Positions 25,318-33,792 of a stretch of 64,000 nt of DNA are shown one piece after another. Origin of the DNA: an uncultured Litoreibacter sp. Its GTDB lineage: Bacteria; Pseudomonadota; Alphaproteobacteria; Rhodobacterales; Rhodobacteraceae. Every line of letters starts with the position of its first letter. The first letter of the stretch is position 1. A program made the translations under genes and the position numbers. The notes under the pieces are model-generated. The model worked only from the letters and a program-made list of their open reading frames with translations. It did no database searches and had not been told where the DNA came from. The stretch is taken from the NCBI RefSeq assembly GCF_947487515.1, contig NZ_CANKWO010000002.1, positions 62,001 to 126,000 on the forward strand. The letters are read 5' to 3'.

Positions 25318-27461
25318 GTTTTCCCATGAAAGTGTCGTCCTTGGATCGACTGACGGTAGATGCGCAGACCTACAAAAATGCGGTTGCGTGTGAGCAAGGC
25401 TATACATTCGATCGACTCGGTAAGTCGCAGGAGACTATTTTCTTTTCATTTGAGGAATTCCGCGCGCTTTTAAAGCAGCCCGATGTGCTTCTTGAGCCAG
25501 ATTATTTTTTGGTCGAACGTCAAAAGCTCCGGGAAACAGGTGTTGCAGATTCAATTAGTACATTGCCGGATGAAACTCGCGCGGAAACAATGTGGCGCTA
25601 TGTATATGTGACAGTATTTTTAGAGCTGTGGAGGGCTGGCAAGGTAAAGAAAACCGAACTTTCAGTTCAAGTTTGGCTGCCTGAGATCGAAAGACATGTA
25701 AACAAGTTGGCGAGGTCTGAGCAAGATGGATGGCTACGTAAGCGTGCGGGAAAGAAAAGAGTTTACCGCGTTGCCCCTTGCCCTCGGACCTTACTGGAAT
25801 GGGTCCGGCGGTTCGAACAGTCTGGAAACTCCGCGTTGGCACTCGTTCCGAAAACCTTTCGATCAGGAAACTGGAAAGACCGATTTAGCTTAGAGGAACT
25901 GAGGTTTCTGGGGCAGTGCATTGGTGACTATTTGACGCTTAGCCGGCTATCCAAGCGGCGTGTCTCTGAGAATACGAAGATTAAATTTGAAGCGGAGAAT
26001 GTGAAACGTGCCGAGCTAGGCCTGCGTCCATTCAAAGTTCCGTCAAGGCGTAAGGTCGAACGAGAGATAGCGAAGCTAGATCCCTATACGACCTATGCCC
26101 AACGCCATGGTATTGAGGCGGCAAATAGGGCGTTCATGCTATATGAGACTGGCGTTGATGCAAGCTATCCCATGGAGCGGATTGAAATCGATGAGTGGAA
26201 CGTGGATCTCATCACAATCTTGGCTGAGCGGGGGGCTCTTGATCATCTCAGCGCTGAACAGCTTGCTGCCCTGCCGCGAGGAAGACGCTGGCTTTATCTT
26301 GCTATCGATGCCGCGACCCGCTGCGTTCTTGGGATGAGACTCTGTGAAACCCCAAATGCTCAAGATGCGATTGCACTGCTTGCTGATGTGACATGCGACA
26401 AGTCAAGTTTGTCTGCCGCAGCAGGCTGTCGCTCCATTTGGGGGCAATATGGCGGGCTCAAAACTGTCGCAACTGATCTTGGTGCGGCCTTCGTAGATGA
26501 TAGGTTTCGTGCGGCAGTCTTTGATGCAGGTGGTTCGCCAGAAACGCCGACCGGCGGCCTGCCGCAGTTGAGGGCTCGGGTCGAGCGAATATTTGGAACT
26601 TTTGGTACGGATTTGATGCCGGGTCTTGCTGGCCAGACGTTTTCGAACCCGAAAGAAAGAGGAGATTATCCATCTGTCGCCATGGCGGCACTAACAGACG
26701 ATGTCTTAATCCAAATGCTAATCCTTTATGTGGTCGATGTGTACCATAACAGGCCGCACGCAGGGCTCAAAGGCGAGACCCCTGCGAATTGCTGGAAACG
26801 TTTGGGATGCGAGCTAGGCGTGGTTCCTGACGTGCCTGAGCGTGTTCGCCGCCGGGCATTTGGCCATTCGCAAAATCGAAAGGTGTCTGGGCGTGGTGTC
26901 CGCGTATTTGGTATTGATTATACCTGTTCAGCGCTACGGCAATTTTACCTCCATCGCCACGAGACGGATGTCGACATTCGTGTCGACCTCAATGACTTGG
27001 GCTGGATTATGGTGCGCATTGGTGAAGAGTGGTTTCCCGCGACGGCATTGCAAAAGTGTTTCGACGGAGTTTCGTACGATGAATGGGAAGGCGCTGCACG
27101 AGAGTTGCGTTTGAAGTTCCGCAAGGAAGCTGCCTTGAGCGAACATATAGTCGCTGATGCGCTTCAAAAAATAGCTGCGCTGAATAGAGCTGCGGAAGCG
27201 ACCGTTGGTGTCGCTTTGCGCGCCGTAACGCCAGCAGGCCTGCGCCGTGGCGAAGAAGATCTCTTCGTGGGACTGTCGATTGATCCGGATGATCCTGAAG
27301 ATTTCGACCTACCACCTGATGAGGATCTGTTTGGGCACGTTATCCCTCTTCTGGATAAGGACAGCGGTGGAGCAGCTGCCCTTCCAAAGCCCGTTGAGGT
27401 GGAAGAACCCGAAGCAGAAGATGCTCATGAGACTCTGACATGGAGGTTCGATGATGAATAA
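25314..27461 (+). CDS. tnsB: TnsB-like DDE transposase (Mu/TniA-type)
   Basis: A 715-residue transposase. Helical DNA-binding domains occupy the first 270 residues, and an rve-type catalytic core follows with D293 (IEIDEWNV), D388 (TDLGAAF) and E424 (RARVERIFGTFG). The C-terminal Mu-transposase beta-barrel region then contains YHNRPHAGLKGETPANCW. The acidic tail likely contacts TnsC. A perfect AGGAGG lies six bases before the ATG. It is the strand-transferase that acts with TnsA. Confidence 0.93.
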   Translation: MSFPMKVSSLDRLTVDAQTYKNAVACEQGYTFDRLGKSQETIFFSFEEFRALLKQPDVLLEPDYFLVERQKLRETGVADSISTLPDETRAETMWRYVYVTVFLELWRAGKVKKTELSVQVWLPEIERHVNKLARSEQDGWLRKRAGKKRVYRVAPCPRTLLEWVRRFEQSGNSALALVPKTFRSGNWKDRFSLEELRFLGQCIGDYLTLSRLSKRRVSENTKIKFEAENVKRAELGLRPFKVPSRRKVEREIAKLDPYTTYAQRHGIEAANRAFMLYETGVDASYPMERIEIDEWNVDLITILAERGALDHLSAEQLAALPRGRRWLYLAIDAATRCVLGMRLCETPNAQDAIALLADVTCDKSSLSAAAGCRSIWGQYGGLKTVATDLGAAFVDDRFRAAVFDAGGSPETPTGGLPQLRARVERIFGTFGTDLMPGLAGQTFSNPKERGDYPSVAMAALTDDVLIQMLILYVVDVYHNRPHAGLKGETPANCWKRLGCELGVVPDVPERVRRRAFGHSQNRKVSGRGVRVFGIDYTCSALRQFYLHRHETDVDIRVDLNDLGWIMVRIGEEWFPATALQKCFDGVSYDEWEGAARELRLKFRKEAALSEHIVADALQKIAALNRAAEATVGVALRAVTPAGLRRGEEDLFVGLSIDPDDPEDFDLPPDEDLFGHVIPLLDKDSGGAAALPKPVEVEEPEAEDAHETLTWRFDDE

Positions 27462-28422
27462 CGTGTCCGAAACTCACATCCAGCTCGCAAAATTGCGTGG
27501 GCAATTCATTAGGCATGCAGCTTATGAGCAACTGTGCGTTCAGTTCGATCGACATTTGCAACGGCGGCGTGCTGCGCTGTCTTTAGGTCTCTTTGAGGAG
27601 GCTCGAGGGATTGCCATCGTGGGTGCATCAGGCAGCGGCAAGTCAACGCTTGCAGCACGCCTGTTGACGCAGCACCCAGATATTCTGCAACCCCAAGCAA
27701 AGAGTCAGAAGGCCGAGGTGATTAGCCTTCTGGTCCCATCGCCAGCTACGCTCAAAGATGTCGGTTCTACCATTCTGGGCGCGTTGGGATATGATTCCAT
27801 GCGCCGCAGTCCGGCCGGTGCAATTTGGGATCAGGTGCGCACCTTGCTGCACAATCGAGAAACCTTGTTTGTGCATCTCGATGAGGCACAAGATCTGTTC
27901 TCAAGCCAAAACGCTAACGTGCGCAATGACGTCGTAAATACGCTGAAATCTCTTATGAACAGCAAAGCCTGGCCTGTGGGCCTGATCTTGTCCGGTACTC
28001 CCAAGATGATTGAAATGATCAATTCAGACGACCAGCTTAAGCGTCGGATCGACATGGTGAGCATCGAGGCGGTGACATGGGCTTCCCATGAAAAGGAGGT
28101 GCGCGCGTATTTCAAAGCCTATGCGGACAAGGCAGGTCTTTCTATATGCCCTGAACTGGACTCAAAGGAATTTTTGCCTCGCCTACTCCATGCGGGTGCC
28201 AATGAATTTGGTCTGACTGTGTCGATGATTTTGAACGGGATTGAGAACGCTGTGCTGGAAGGGACGGGTAGACTGCGTCGTGACCACTTCATTGATGCTT
28301 TTGAGAGTAAATCGGGCTGTGTTCGCGGGCTCAACCCCTTTGTTGCCCCTGATTACCATGCAATCGATACACGCGCTGTCATGGGGACAATGACTTTCGG
28401 AAACGGGGAGGCTGTACGATGA
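27451..28422 (+). CDS. tnsC: TnsC/TniB-like AAA+ ATPase
   Basis: A 323-residue AAA+ protein with Walker A GASGSGKST (58-66) and Walker B LFVHLDEAQ (D144, E145). A sensor-type SGTPKM follows. In Tn7-like and Tn5053-like elements this ATPase forms a filament on target DNA and links the targeting protein to the transposase. It overlaps tnsB by 11 bases and tniQ by four, so all four genes are coupled. Confidence 0.92.
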   Translation: MMNNVSETHIQLAKLRGQFIRHAAYEQLCVQFDRHLQRRRAALSLGLFEEARGIAIVGASGSGKSTLAARLLTQHPDILQPQAKSQKAEVISLLVPSPATLKDVGSTILGALGYDSMRRSPAGAIWDQVRTLLHNRETLFVHLDEAQDLFSSQNANVRNDVVNTLKSLMNSKAWPVGLILSGTPKMIEMINSDDQLKRRIDMVSIEAVTWASHEKEVRAYFKAYADKAGLSICPELDSKEFLPRLLHAGANEFGLTVSMILNGIENAVLEGTGRLRRDHFIDAFESKSGCVRGLNPFVAPDYHAIDTRAVMGTMTFGNGEAVR

Positions 28423-30290
28423 CTATCAAGCATTCTCTATCTTTCCCAATCCTCGAGCACGAAACAGCGACGTCTTATGTCTCTCGCCTAACGCGATATT
28501 GCGGACTGGCTTCACCAAGTGATTTGTGCTTGGATCACGGATTTCGGTGGCAAGATTTTGTGCGAGGCGATGACATCTTGTTTGAAAAAATGGCTGTAAT
28601 CGGTGGCGCAAATGCTGAAGACATGAAGCATTGGGCCATGCGCACGGTGAACCCAAACTCCTTTGTTGTCGCGGGAGAGTGCGTAACAAAAAAGTCCTTA
28701 GTTAGGACACGCGTACGCGTTTGCCCCAAATGCCTTGTCGAAGATTGTAGGCGCCATGGGCGTTACGGGGCATATCGGAAACATCTGTGGCATTTCTTGT
28801 CGATGCGATCTTGCGCCTTACATGAGGTGCCTTTGATAAGTTTAGAGCCTGAAAAACACACCATCCGGAATTATGATTTTTGCAGGGTCATCGAGCGGCA
28901 TTGGAAAACGATTCAAAAAGAGGCGCAACTCGACCGGTTTCGCCGATTCACTTCATTAGAGGCCTATATTCTCGCGCGATTGGAAGGTCAAAAGCAGAAC
29001 CAGTTTTTGGATGACATGCCATTGCACATCGCGGCGCGGCTTTGTGAACTGTTGGGGTTTGTTCTTGAGTTTGGGCCTGACCGAAAAATTACGAGTGCAT
29101 CGGAAGATGGACTTTCAACTGGTGGCCAAATCGGATTTGATGCGTTGAAGCAGGGCGAGACTGGGCTCTATGCGGCCCTTGATACGCTGGTCAGTCCCAA
29201 TGGGTTACGTACTGTCCGCCATAGATCTGATTTGGGTGCATTGTTTGAATGGCTTCGGCTGTCTCGTGTTGGTCCAGAGTTTGATACGCTCAAAACCCTT
29301 GTGCGAGAATACATTTTTCGAACGTACCCCTGTGGTGAAGGGGACGTAGTACTGGGGAAAAAATGCTCAACGCCATCGAGATATTCAATCCATGGAGCTT
29401 GGAAGTCATTGGGAATTCAACGAGCACGAATGAACCGTTTTCTTATTGCGGAGGGTGTTGCCCAGAAAAACGACGGTGAGTCAGAAATTAGACTGCATGA
29501 TGGCTTGAGTGCCCAAGACTTGTCTCGTCTGTCGGAACAAATTTCTAACCGCTTGACCGTGGCAGAAGCGTCGAACGTCTTAAATGTAAGCACAGATTTT
29601 TTGATATTGTTGCGCAAATCTGGAATTGTTGAACCTGTCATTGACGCGTTGGACCAAATCCCCAAGTATGAGAAGCATGCACTGGAGAGCCTACTGGAGG
29701 GGCTTGCGTCCTCAGTTACAGTAACGGCAGTGGGGGCAGGTGAAATGGTGCCAATCATTGAAGCTGCGAGGCGCATCCGGTGCCCCGCAACGCACATCGT
29801 GCAATTGGTCTTGGATGGCGCATTGGGTCATGTTGCACGCGACGCTAACGTGGCTGGCCTCGCAGGGTTTAGAGTTCGCCTGCAGGATGTTCGCGCAGCC
29901 TTGCCGCCTCTGGAGATGGATGGTGTGACAAAGGGTGAAGCGGCTACGACGCTTCGCGTGACCTATCAGACCATTAATTATTTGATCGAAGAAGGGCTGC
30001 TCAGGTCACAGCGCGTTAGAAATCCTAGGTCGCGACAATTTTTGGACGCTATAAGCTCGGAGAGCCTTACGGAGTTCCAGAGAAATTACGAGACACTTGG
30101 CCAATTGGCACGCAGATTTAGGAGGGCGTCTGGCCCTTTAGGGTGCCATCTTGAAGCCCGAGGCATTTGCCCGTTTGAAACCCCGCAGGGGATTAGTTGG
30201 TATTACGCTCGCAATGGTTTGGACTATAGATTGAAGAAGGCTGGGTTGATTGTGCCTGATGTTAGTAGAAGAACATCATCACGTGAGTAG
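28419..30290 (+). CDS. tniQ: TniQ/TnsD-like target-selection protein
   Basis: A 623-residue protein. The N-terminal 160 residues are TniQ-like: FPILEHETATSYVSRL, then a zinc-binding region with VCPKCLVEDC and RSCALHEVPL. The C-terminal 250 residues contain at least two MerR-like or winged helix segments (VAEASNVLNVSTDFL; TKGEAATTLRVTYQTINYL), as expected for a sequence-specific TnsD-type protein larger than the short TniQ of CRISPR-guided elements. No cas gene or CRISPR array is present, so site-specific targeting by this protein is the simplest model. Confidence 0.88.
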   Translation: MTIKHSLSFPILEHETATSYVSRLTRYCGLASPSDLCLDHGFRWQDFVRGDDILFEKMAVIGGANAEDMKHWAMRTVNPNSFVVAGECVTKKSLVRTRVRVCPKCLVEDCRRHGRYGAYRKHLWHFLSMRSCALHEVPLISLEPEKHTIRNYDFCRVIERHWKTIQKEAQLDRFRRFTSLEAYILARLEGQKQNQFLDDMPLHIAARLCELLGFVLEFGPDRKITSASEDGLSTGGQIGFDALKQGETGLYAALDTLVSPNGLRTVRHRSDLGALFEWLRLSRVGPEFDTLKTLVREYIFRTYPCGEGDVVLGKKCSTPSRYSIHGAWKSLGIQRARMNRFLIAEGVAQKNDGESEIRLHDGLSAQDLSRLSEQISNRLTVAEASNVLNVSTDFLILLRKSGIVEPVIDALDQIPKYEKHALESLLEGLASSVTVTAVGAGEMVPIIEAARRIRCPATHIVQLVLDGALGHVARDANVAGLAGFRVRLQDVRAALPPLEMDGVTKGEAATTLRVTYQTINYLIEEGLLRSQRVRNPRSRQFLDAISSESLTEFQRNYETLGQLARRFRRASGPLGCHLEARGICPFETPQGISWYYARNGLDYRLKKAGLIVPDVSRRTSSRE

Positions 30291-30685
30291 GCCTTCAAGG
30301 ATGGGGCGTGTCTTTCAAAGATGAAGGTCAGTATTTCTGTGAAAATGTCCTGAGAGAAGGTGTTGCCTTTTAGATTAGATTTCAACCTTAAGGCGGTTTG
30401 CATAACTCCCGTTAGCAGATGTTCGCATTTCGTTATCGCGCCTCGCTTCAGTTTTAAGTTGTGTGTTGGTACTTCCTTGAGCGGACATGCGCATCGTTCA
30501 AAGTGGTTGTCTGCTTTGCGGACAAACCGGGCTTTCGATGCGGCTGCTTCAACGGCGGTTTTGGTGCTTCAGGAATTCGAATTGGCCAGATCACGATCTA
30601 CACTTGAGGAGTTGTGGTGTGAAGCCTCTGGTGCGTCGAGGGCAATGCGTCTAGCCTTCCACCGTTCAGGTTGAAGGATTTCCTC
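30291..30685. other. Non-coding stretch after tniQ
   Basis: Nearly 400 bases without a supported gene. It is a reasonable place for the transposon right end, but I could not recognise matched inverted termini or a target duplication. A TGAGAGAAGGTG near 30352 resembles TGAGAGAAGTG near 23922, which might be a shared transposase-binding motif. The right half has repeat-like GC-rich sequence. Confidence 0.35.
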
Positions 30686-31615
30686 ATGCGCTTTTTGATT
30701 ATTTGCGTTTCATTGATGTTCACAGTGGCGAGCGGTTCTACTGTTCGCGCGGATATTCTGGCGGATGTAAAAGCCCTCTTTGAGCGGGACATGAGCCGGG
30801 TGGATTTCGCCGAGGTCATGGTGAAGGTGGAGCGCATCATTAATCCGCGCGTGGATGGTGACGCGATGCAGGCCGATATCGACCGCATGGCGAACCATAT
30901 CCGATCCGCGATCCCGCAGAACGCCCCGGAATGGGATCAGGTGGATGCAATCCGCCAGTACGTCTACGAACCGGGCTATTGGAACGACAACCGCCCTTTT
31001 GAATACGATCTTGATGATCCCTTTGGTCTGAAATTCGAGAACCGTTTGCTATCAGACTATCTTTCAGATCGACGCGGCAACTGTGTGACCATGCCGTTTT
31101 TGCTCATCGCTATCGGGCAGCGGCTTGGGCTGGATGTGCGCCCCTCTCTGGCTCCCCAGCATGTCTTGGTCAGGTTCACGACCAAAGACGGCAAGCAGCA
31201 CAACATCGAGGCCACGAACGGCGGCTTGCGCGGTGATAACTCGCCTTACACAAACAACATGCCGATCACGCCGGAAGCCGTTGCCAACCGGGTGTTTTTG
31301 GCAACCCTGACGAATGAGGAAGCCGTGGCAGTGATCGCCGTTGTGGTGCTGGAATACCTGATCAAGGAAAAGCGCTATCACGACGCGATGGCCGTGGCTG
31401 ATACCCTGATCGATCACTACGAAACCTTTGGCTATGCGATGGTGAAGAAAGGCACGGCGGCGTATTACCTGCTGAAAACAAACTTTCACGACAAATACGC
31501 CACGGTTCAGGACGTGCCCGAAGATCAGCGGAGCTATCTCGCCTATCTTCAAAGGATCAACCAAAGCACCTTTGACAAGGCTGAAAGTTTGGGTTGGCGG
31601 CAAGCCGAAAGATAA
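30686..31615 (+). CDS. Secreted transglutaminase-like protein
   Basis: A 309-residue protein from the ATG at 30686 (AAGGA seven bases upstream). It has a Sec signal peptide (RFLIICVSLMFTVASG...VRA). The core carries a transglutaminase-like catalytic region: RRGNCVTMPFLLIAIGQRLGL with the nucleophilic Cys, and APQHVLVRF with the His, as in the SirB1/transglutaminase-like superfamily. The C-terminal third is helical, TPR-like (KEKRYHDAMAVADTLIDHYE). It is probably periplasmic. It is followed after 41 bases by an RHS-tip gene, perhaps as a processing partner. Confidence 0.75.
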   Translation: MRFLIICVSLMFTVASGSTVRADILADVKALFERDMSRVDFAEVMVKVERIINPRVDGDAMQADIDRMANHIRSAIPQNAPEWDQVDAIRQYVYEPGYWNDNRPFEYDLDDPFGLKFENRLLSDYLSDRRGNCVTMPFLLIAIGQRLGLDVRPSLAPQHVLVRFTTKDGKQHNIEATNGGLRGDNSPYTNNMPITPEAVANRVFLATLTNEEAVAVIAVVVLEYLIKEKRYHDAMAVADTLIDHYETFGYAMVKKGTAAYYLLKTNFHDKYATVQDVPEDQRSYLAYLQRINQSTFDKAESLGWRQAER

Positions 31616-31656
31616 GTTAGCTTCGTGTCAGATTACCCGTATTAGGAGAGATTCTC

Positions 31657-32514
31657 ATGCTCCGCGTTTTGCAGCAATTCATTCTCACCACGCTTTTTGC
31701 CGTGTTCGCATCGCAGGCCAGTGCGATGTTTATTCAGGCGGACTGGTTTGACCCCACCGAACCGGGAGTCGGGACCAATCGGTATGCCTATTCTGGGAAC
31801 GACCCAATAAATCAATACGATCCTTTTGGAAACAACTTTTCCAATGCTCCCGGTGATTATGATTTTTCACCAGAACAGGCTGCTGCAGAAGAAGCAGAAA
31901 TGGAAGTACGTGGAATGCACTCGCTCACTGGGGGCGGGATAATAAATACCGAAATTGGCCATCTAAATTCAGGTCCGGGCAGGCGAAGTGGCGAGCAAGC
32001 CTATATTGATGCTGTTAACAGAGGCAAAATTGGCCCAAATGTTGATACTGGAATGAGCCGTGCCGAAATAAATCAAGCAATACGTGACTTGACTGAACAA
32101 AAAGAGCAAAGCGCGATGATGTGTGAAAGCGCTTGTGGTGATATGGTTTATAACGGTACAAACACAGCCATAGGATCTGCCACCGCAACCGTCGGAGCTG
32201 TTACGTCGACGATGAACGACGTTCCAACACGTGCAAAGCCTAAAGGGTCTACACCTGGAACCTCTGTTGCTTCCTTGGCTGCACGCCAGACATTTGGTAA
32301 TAGGCGATTGCCTGGTGGTGTCAGGCTTCCTGCCCCGACTCGAAACGCGCCAATGACAACGTCAAATAGGATAGCGCCGGTGGTTGGTCGAACTGCGGGG
32401 CCAGTTGTGGGTGTCTTGGGGGTTGCTATCGGCACCACTTCGATTCTCAGTCAAGATAGTCAGTTCAGAGGGTGTGTAGCTTCCTGCGGTCAGGTAGACT
32501 TTCTAAATCAATGA
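31657..32514 (+). CDS. RHS-repeat-associated core fragment with signal peptide
   Basis: A 285-residue protein starting with a Sec signal (QQFILTTLFAVFASQASA). The mature N-terminus is exactly the conserved end of RHS cores (DWFDPTEPGVGTNRYAY followed by SGNDPINQYDPFGN), and a variable region of about 230 residues follows that would be the toxin tip. It lacks the long YD-repeat barrel of normal RHS proteins, so it is a free-standing core-tip module, as found in displaced RHS cassettes. The toxic activity is not recognised; a Cys pair (CESACGD) and a hydrophobic Gly-rich stretch near the end are visible. AGGAG precedes the start. Confidence 0.75.
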   Translation: MLRVLQQFILTTLFAVFASQASAMFIQADWFDPTEPGVGTNRYAYSGNDPINQYDPFGNNFSNAPGDYDFSPEQAAAEEAEMEVRGMHSLTGGGIINTEIGHLNSGPGRRSGEQAYIDAVNRGKIGPNVDTGMSRAEINQAIRDLTEQKEQSAMMCESACGDMVYNGTNTAIGSATATVGAVTSTMNDVPTRAKPKGSTPGTSVASLAARQTFGNRRLPGGVRLPAPTRNAPMTTSNRIAPVVGRTAGPVVGVLGVAIGTTSILSQDSQFRGCVASCGQVDFLNQ

Positions 32515-32891
32515 CGGATGCGATCTCCAGAAGAGTCTTGAACTTTGTTGAGGATGAATTGCAACGTGGTCTGGGTGGGCCTGTGTCAATTGAAGATGAT
32601 CTTGTACAATGCGTCGATTGGGAGCGTTTGCACCCAGACGAGAGAATACCGTCTTTCATCTGTGACTTCTGCAATGAGTTTAAAGTAGAGGGGCCATCAT
32701 GGCCCAAATACCGGGAGATGCGATCTGGAATAATGGGCCTGCTAAACCCCTTCTTTAAAGGGGGCCCTGACGATCAGTATTTTTTGAGTTTGGATTTTCC
32801 AAGCATTCCGATGCAAGCGCTGATTGAGATGGCCTCATCAAAGCAGTGGCGATACCCATTTTCTACGCCACAAAACCCAAAGAATGTGTAG
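32511..32891 (+). CDS. Probable immunity protein (DUF1493-like)
   Basis: A 126-residue acidic cytoplasmic protein beginning at the ATG that overlaps the RHS stop (ATGA). The helical pattern ISRRVLNFVEDELQRGL, SIEDDLVQCVDWE and SFICDFCNEFKVEG resembles DUF1493 proteins, which occur beside secreted toxins in enterobacteria; the match is by eye. The position directly after a toxin tip makes it the immunity candidate. Confidence 0.6.
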   Translation: MTDAISRRVLNFVEDELQRGLGGPVSIEDDLVQCVDWERLHPDERIPSFICDFCNEFKVEGPSWPKYREMRSGIMGLLNPFFKGGPDDQYFLSLDFPSIPMQALIEMASSKQWRYPFSTPQNPKNV

Positions 32892-32938
32892 CACAAGTTA
32901 ATAGCACTAAAATCTGATATGGAAAATTTCACTTCACA

Positions 32939-32972
32939 GTGTAACATATGAACGACCGTTCTCTTGTTACAC
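32939..32972. promoter_or_regulatory. Perfect 8-base inverted repeat before recombinase remnant
   Basis: GTGTAACA and TGTTACAC are separated by 18 bases and end six bases before the ATG of the recombinase fragment at 32979. Spacing of about two helical turns and position suggest an operator or recombination-related site for the recombinase. Confidence 0.4.
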
Positions 32973-32978
32973 TGACCT

Positions 32979-33185
32979 ATGAACAAACACACACCGGCAA
33001 CGCAATTTGTGGCTTACTAACGCGTCTCGGCCACGGGACAGGGACAGAGCGGCTTGGGGCTAGAAGCCCAACAAATGGCCGTGCAGGTGCACCTTGCCAC
33101 TAGCCCTTGCGCGGAGCTGGTAGCCGAATTCACAGAAGTTGAGAGCGACAAGAAAAAGAACCGGCCAGAGCTGGCAGAGACGTGA
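32979..33185 (+). pseudogene. Serine recombinase (resolvase family) N-terminal remnant
   Basis: Reading from the ATG at 32979 gives MNKHTPATQFVAY, a TAA, then RVSATGQGQSGLGLEAQQM and VAEFTEVESDKKKNRPELAE before a TGA. This is the start of a resolvase/invertase-type recombinase, in which the catalytic Ser should follow YRVS. The in-frame TAA replaces the residue before RVS, and the rest of the gene (about 100 residues or more) is missing. Confidence 0.75.
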
Positions 33186-33792
33186 CATCACACTGTCAAT
33201 TTCGTAAAGCCGCCATTCATGCAATGTGCAACATCCAGCAAAATGGGCTCTGAACCGCCATTAGATCGGTTGCAGCATATCGATCGCGCGACTTCCCAGA
33301 CTTGGCGAGGACGGCCCAAACCGAACATTAGTCAAGGGTTGGAATGTCGCAGCGCAGCTTCCCCAAAGCAGTCGTTGGTCACAGAGCGCAGCATCAGAGG
33401 GAGCGGATGGCTGCTTTGCGGGAAATGCGTATTACAACAACCTTCGGCACTGGTTCCGGATTTCAATCGGCACTCGCTGAAAAGCAAACTCGACGCAAAC
33501 GTAGAGTCGATAGAATGCATTGGCGCAGCAATGCTGCTAGCGCTGTCGTGCAATTACCTAAATGCCCGATCTTGCCGCGCACCACAGAAGGCGAGAAGCG
33601 CGGAGACATCATCTATCGCAGCGGTTCTCGCCTTCGGGCCAAGAGCGCTATGATCTCATTGTTGATGCTTCGAAATTCACAATAAGTGGTGGTTCATTTG
33701 CTTACGTAATCGGTTTAATGTGCACTCTGTAGCAAGTAGGATTTCCCAACTACTTAGATTGAAGTTTTGTTTGATAATTTAGGATTGATTGC
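33186..33792. other. Non-coding stretch with degenerate repeats before the NACHT gene
   Basis: About 600 bases. 33245-33329 is a member of the degenerate repeat family (GGGCTCTGAACCGCCATTAG ... GACGGCCCAAACCG) and resembles 55778-55862. The centre has open frames on both strands without ribosome sites. The last 100 bases turn AT-rich and likely hold the promoter of the NACHT operon. Confidence 0.5.

Noticed and set aside
24084-30290. CRISPR-associated transposon (CAST)
   Set aside because: No cas gene and no regularly spaced repeat array is visible in the window, and the TniQ protein is long and TnsD-like.
30360-30674. 104-codon plus-strand frame between tniQ and the transglutaminase-like gene
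   Set aside because: No ribosome site, no recognisable pattern and overlap with repeat-like sequence; judged non-coding.
33219-33685. Overlapping plus-strand frames before the NACHT gene
   Set aside because: They run through the degenerate repeat family, lack ribosome sites and give Arg/Ser-rich low-quality translations.
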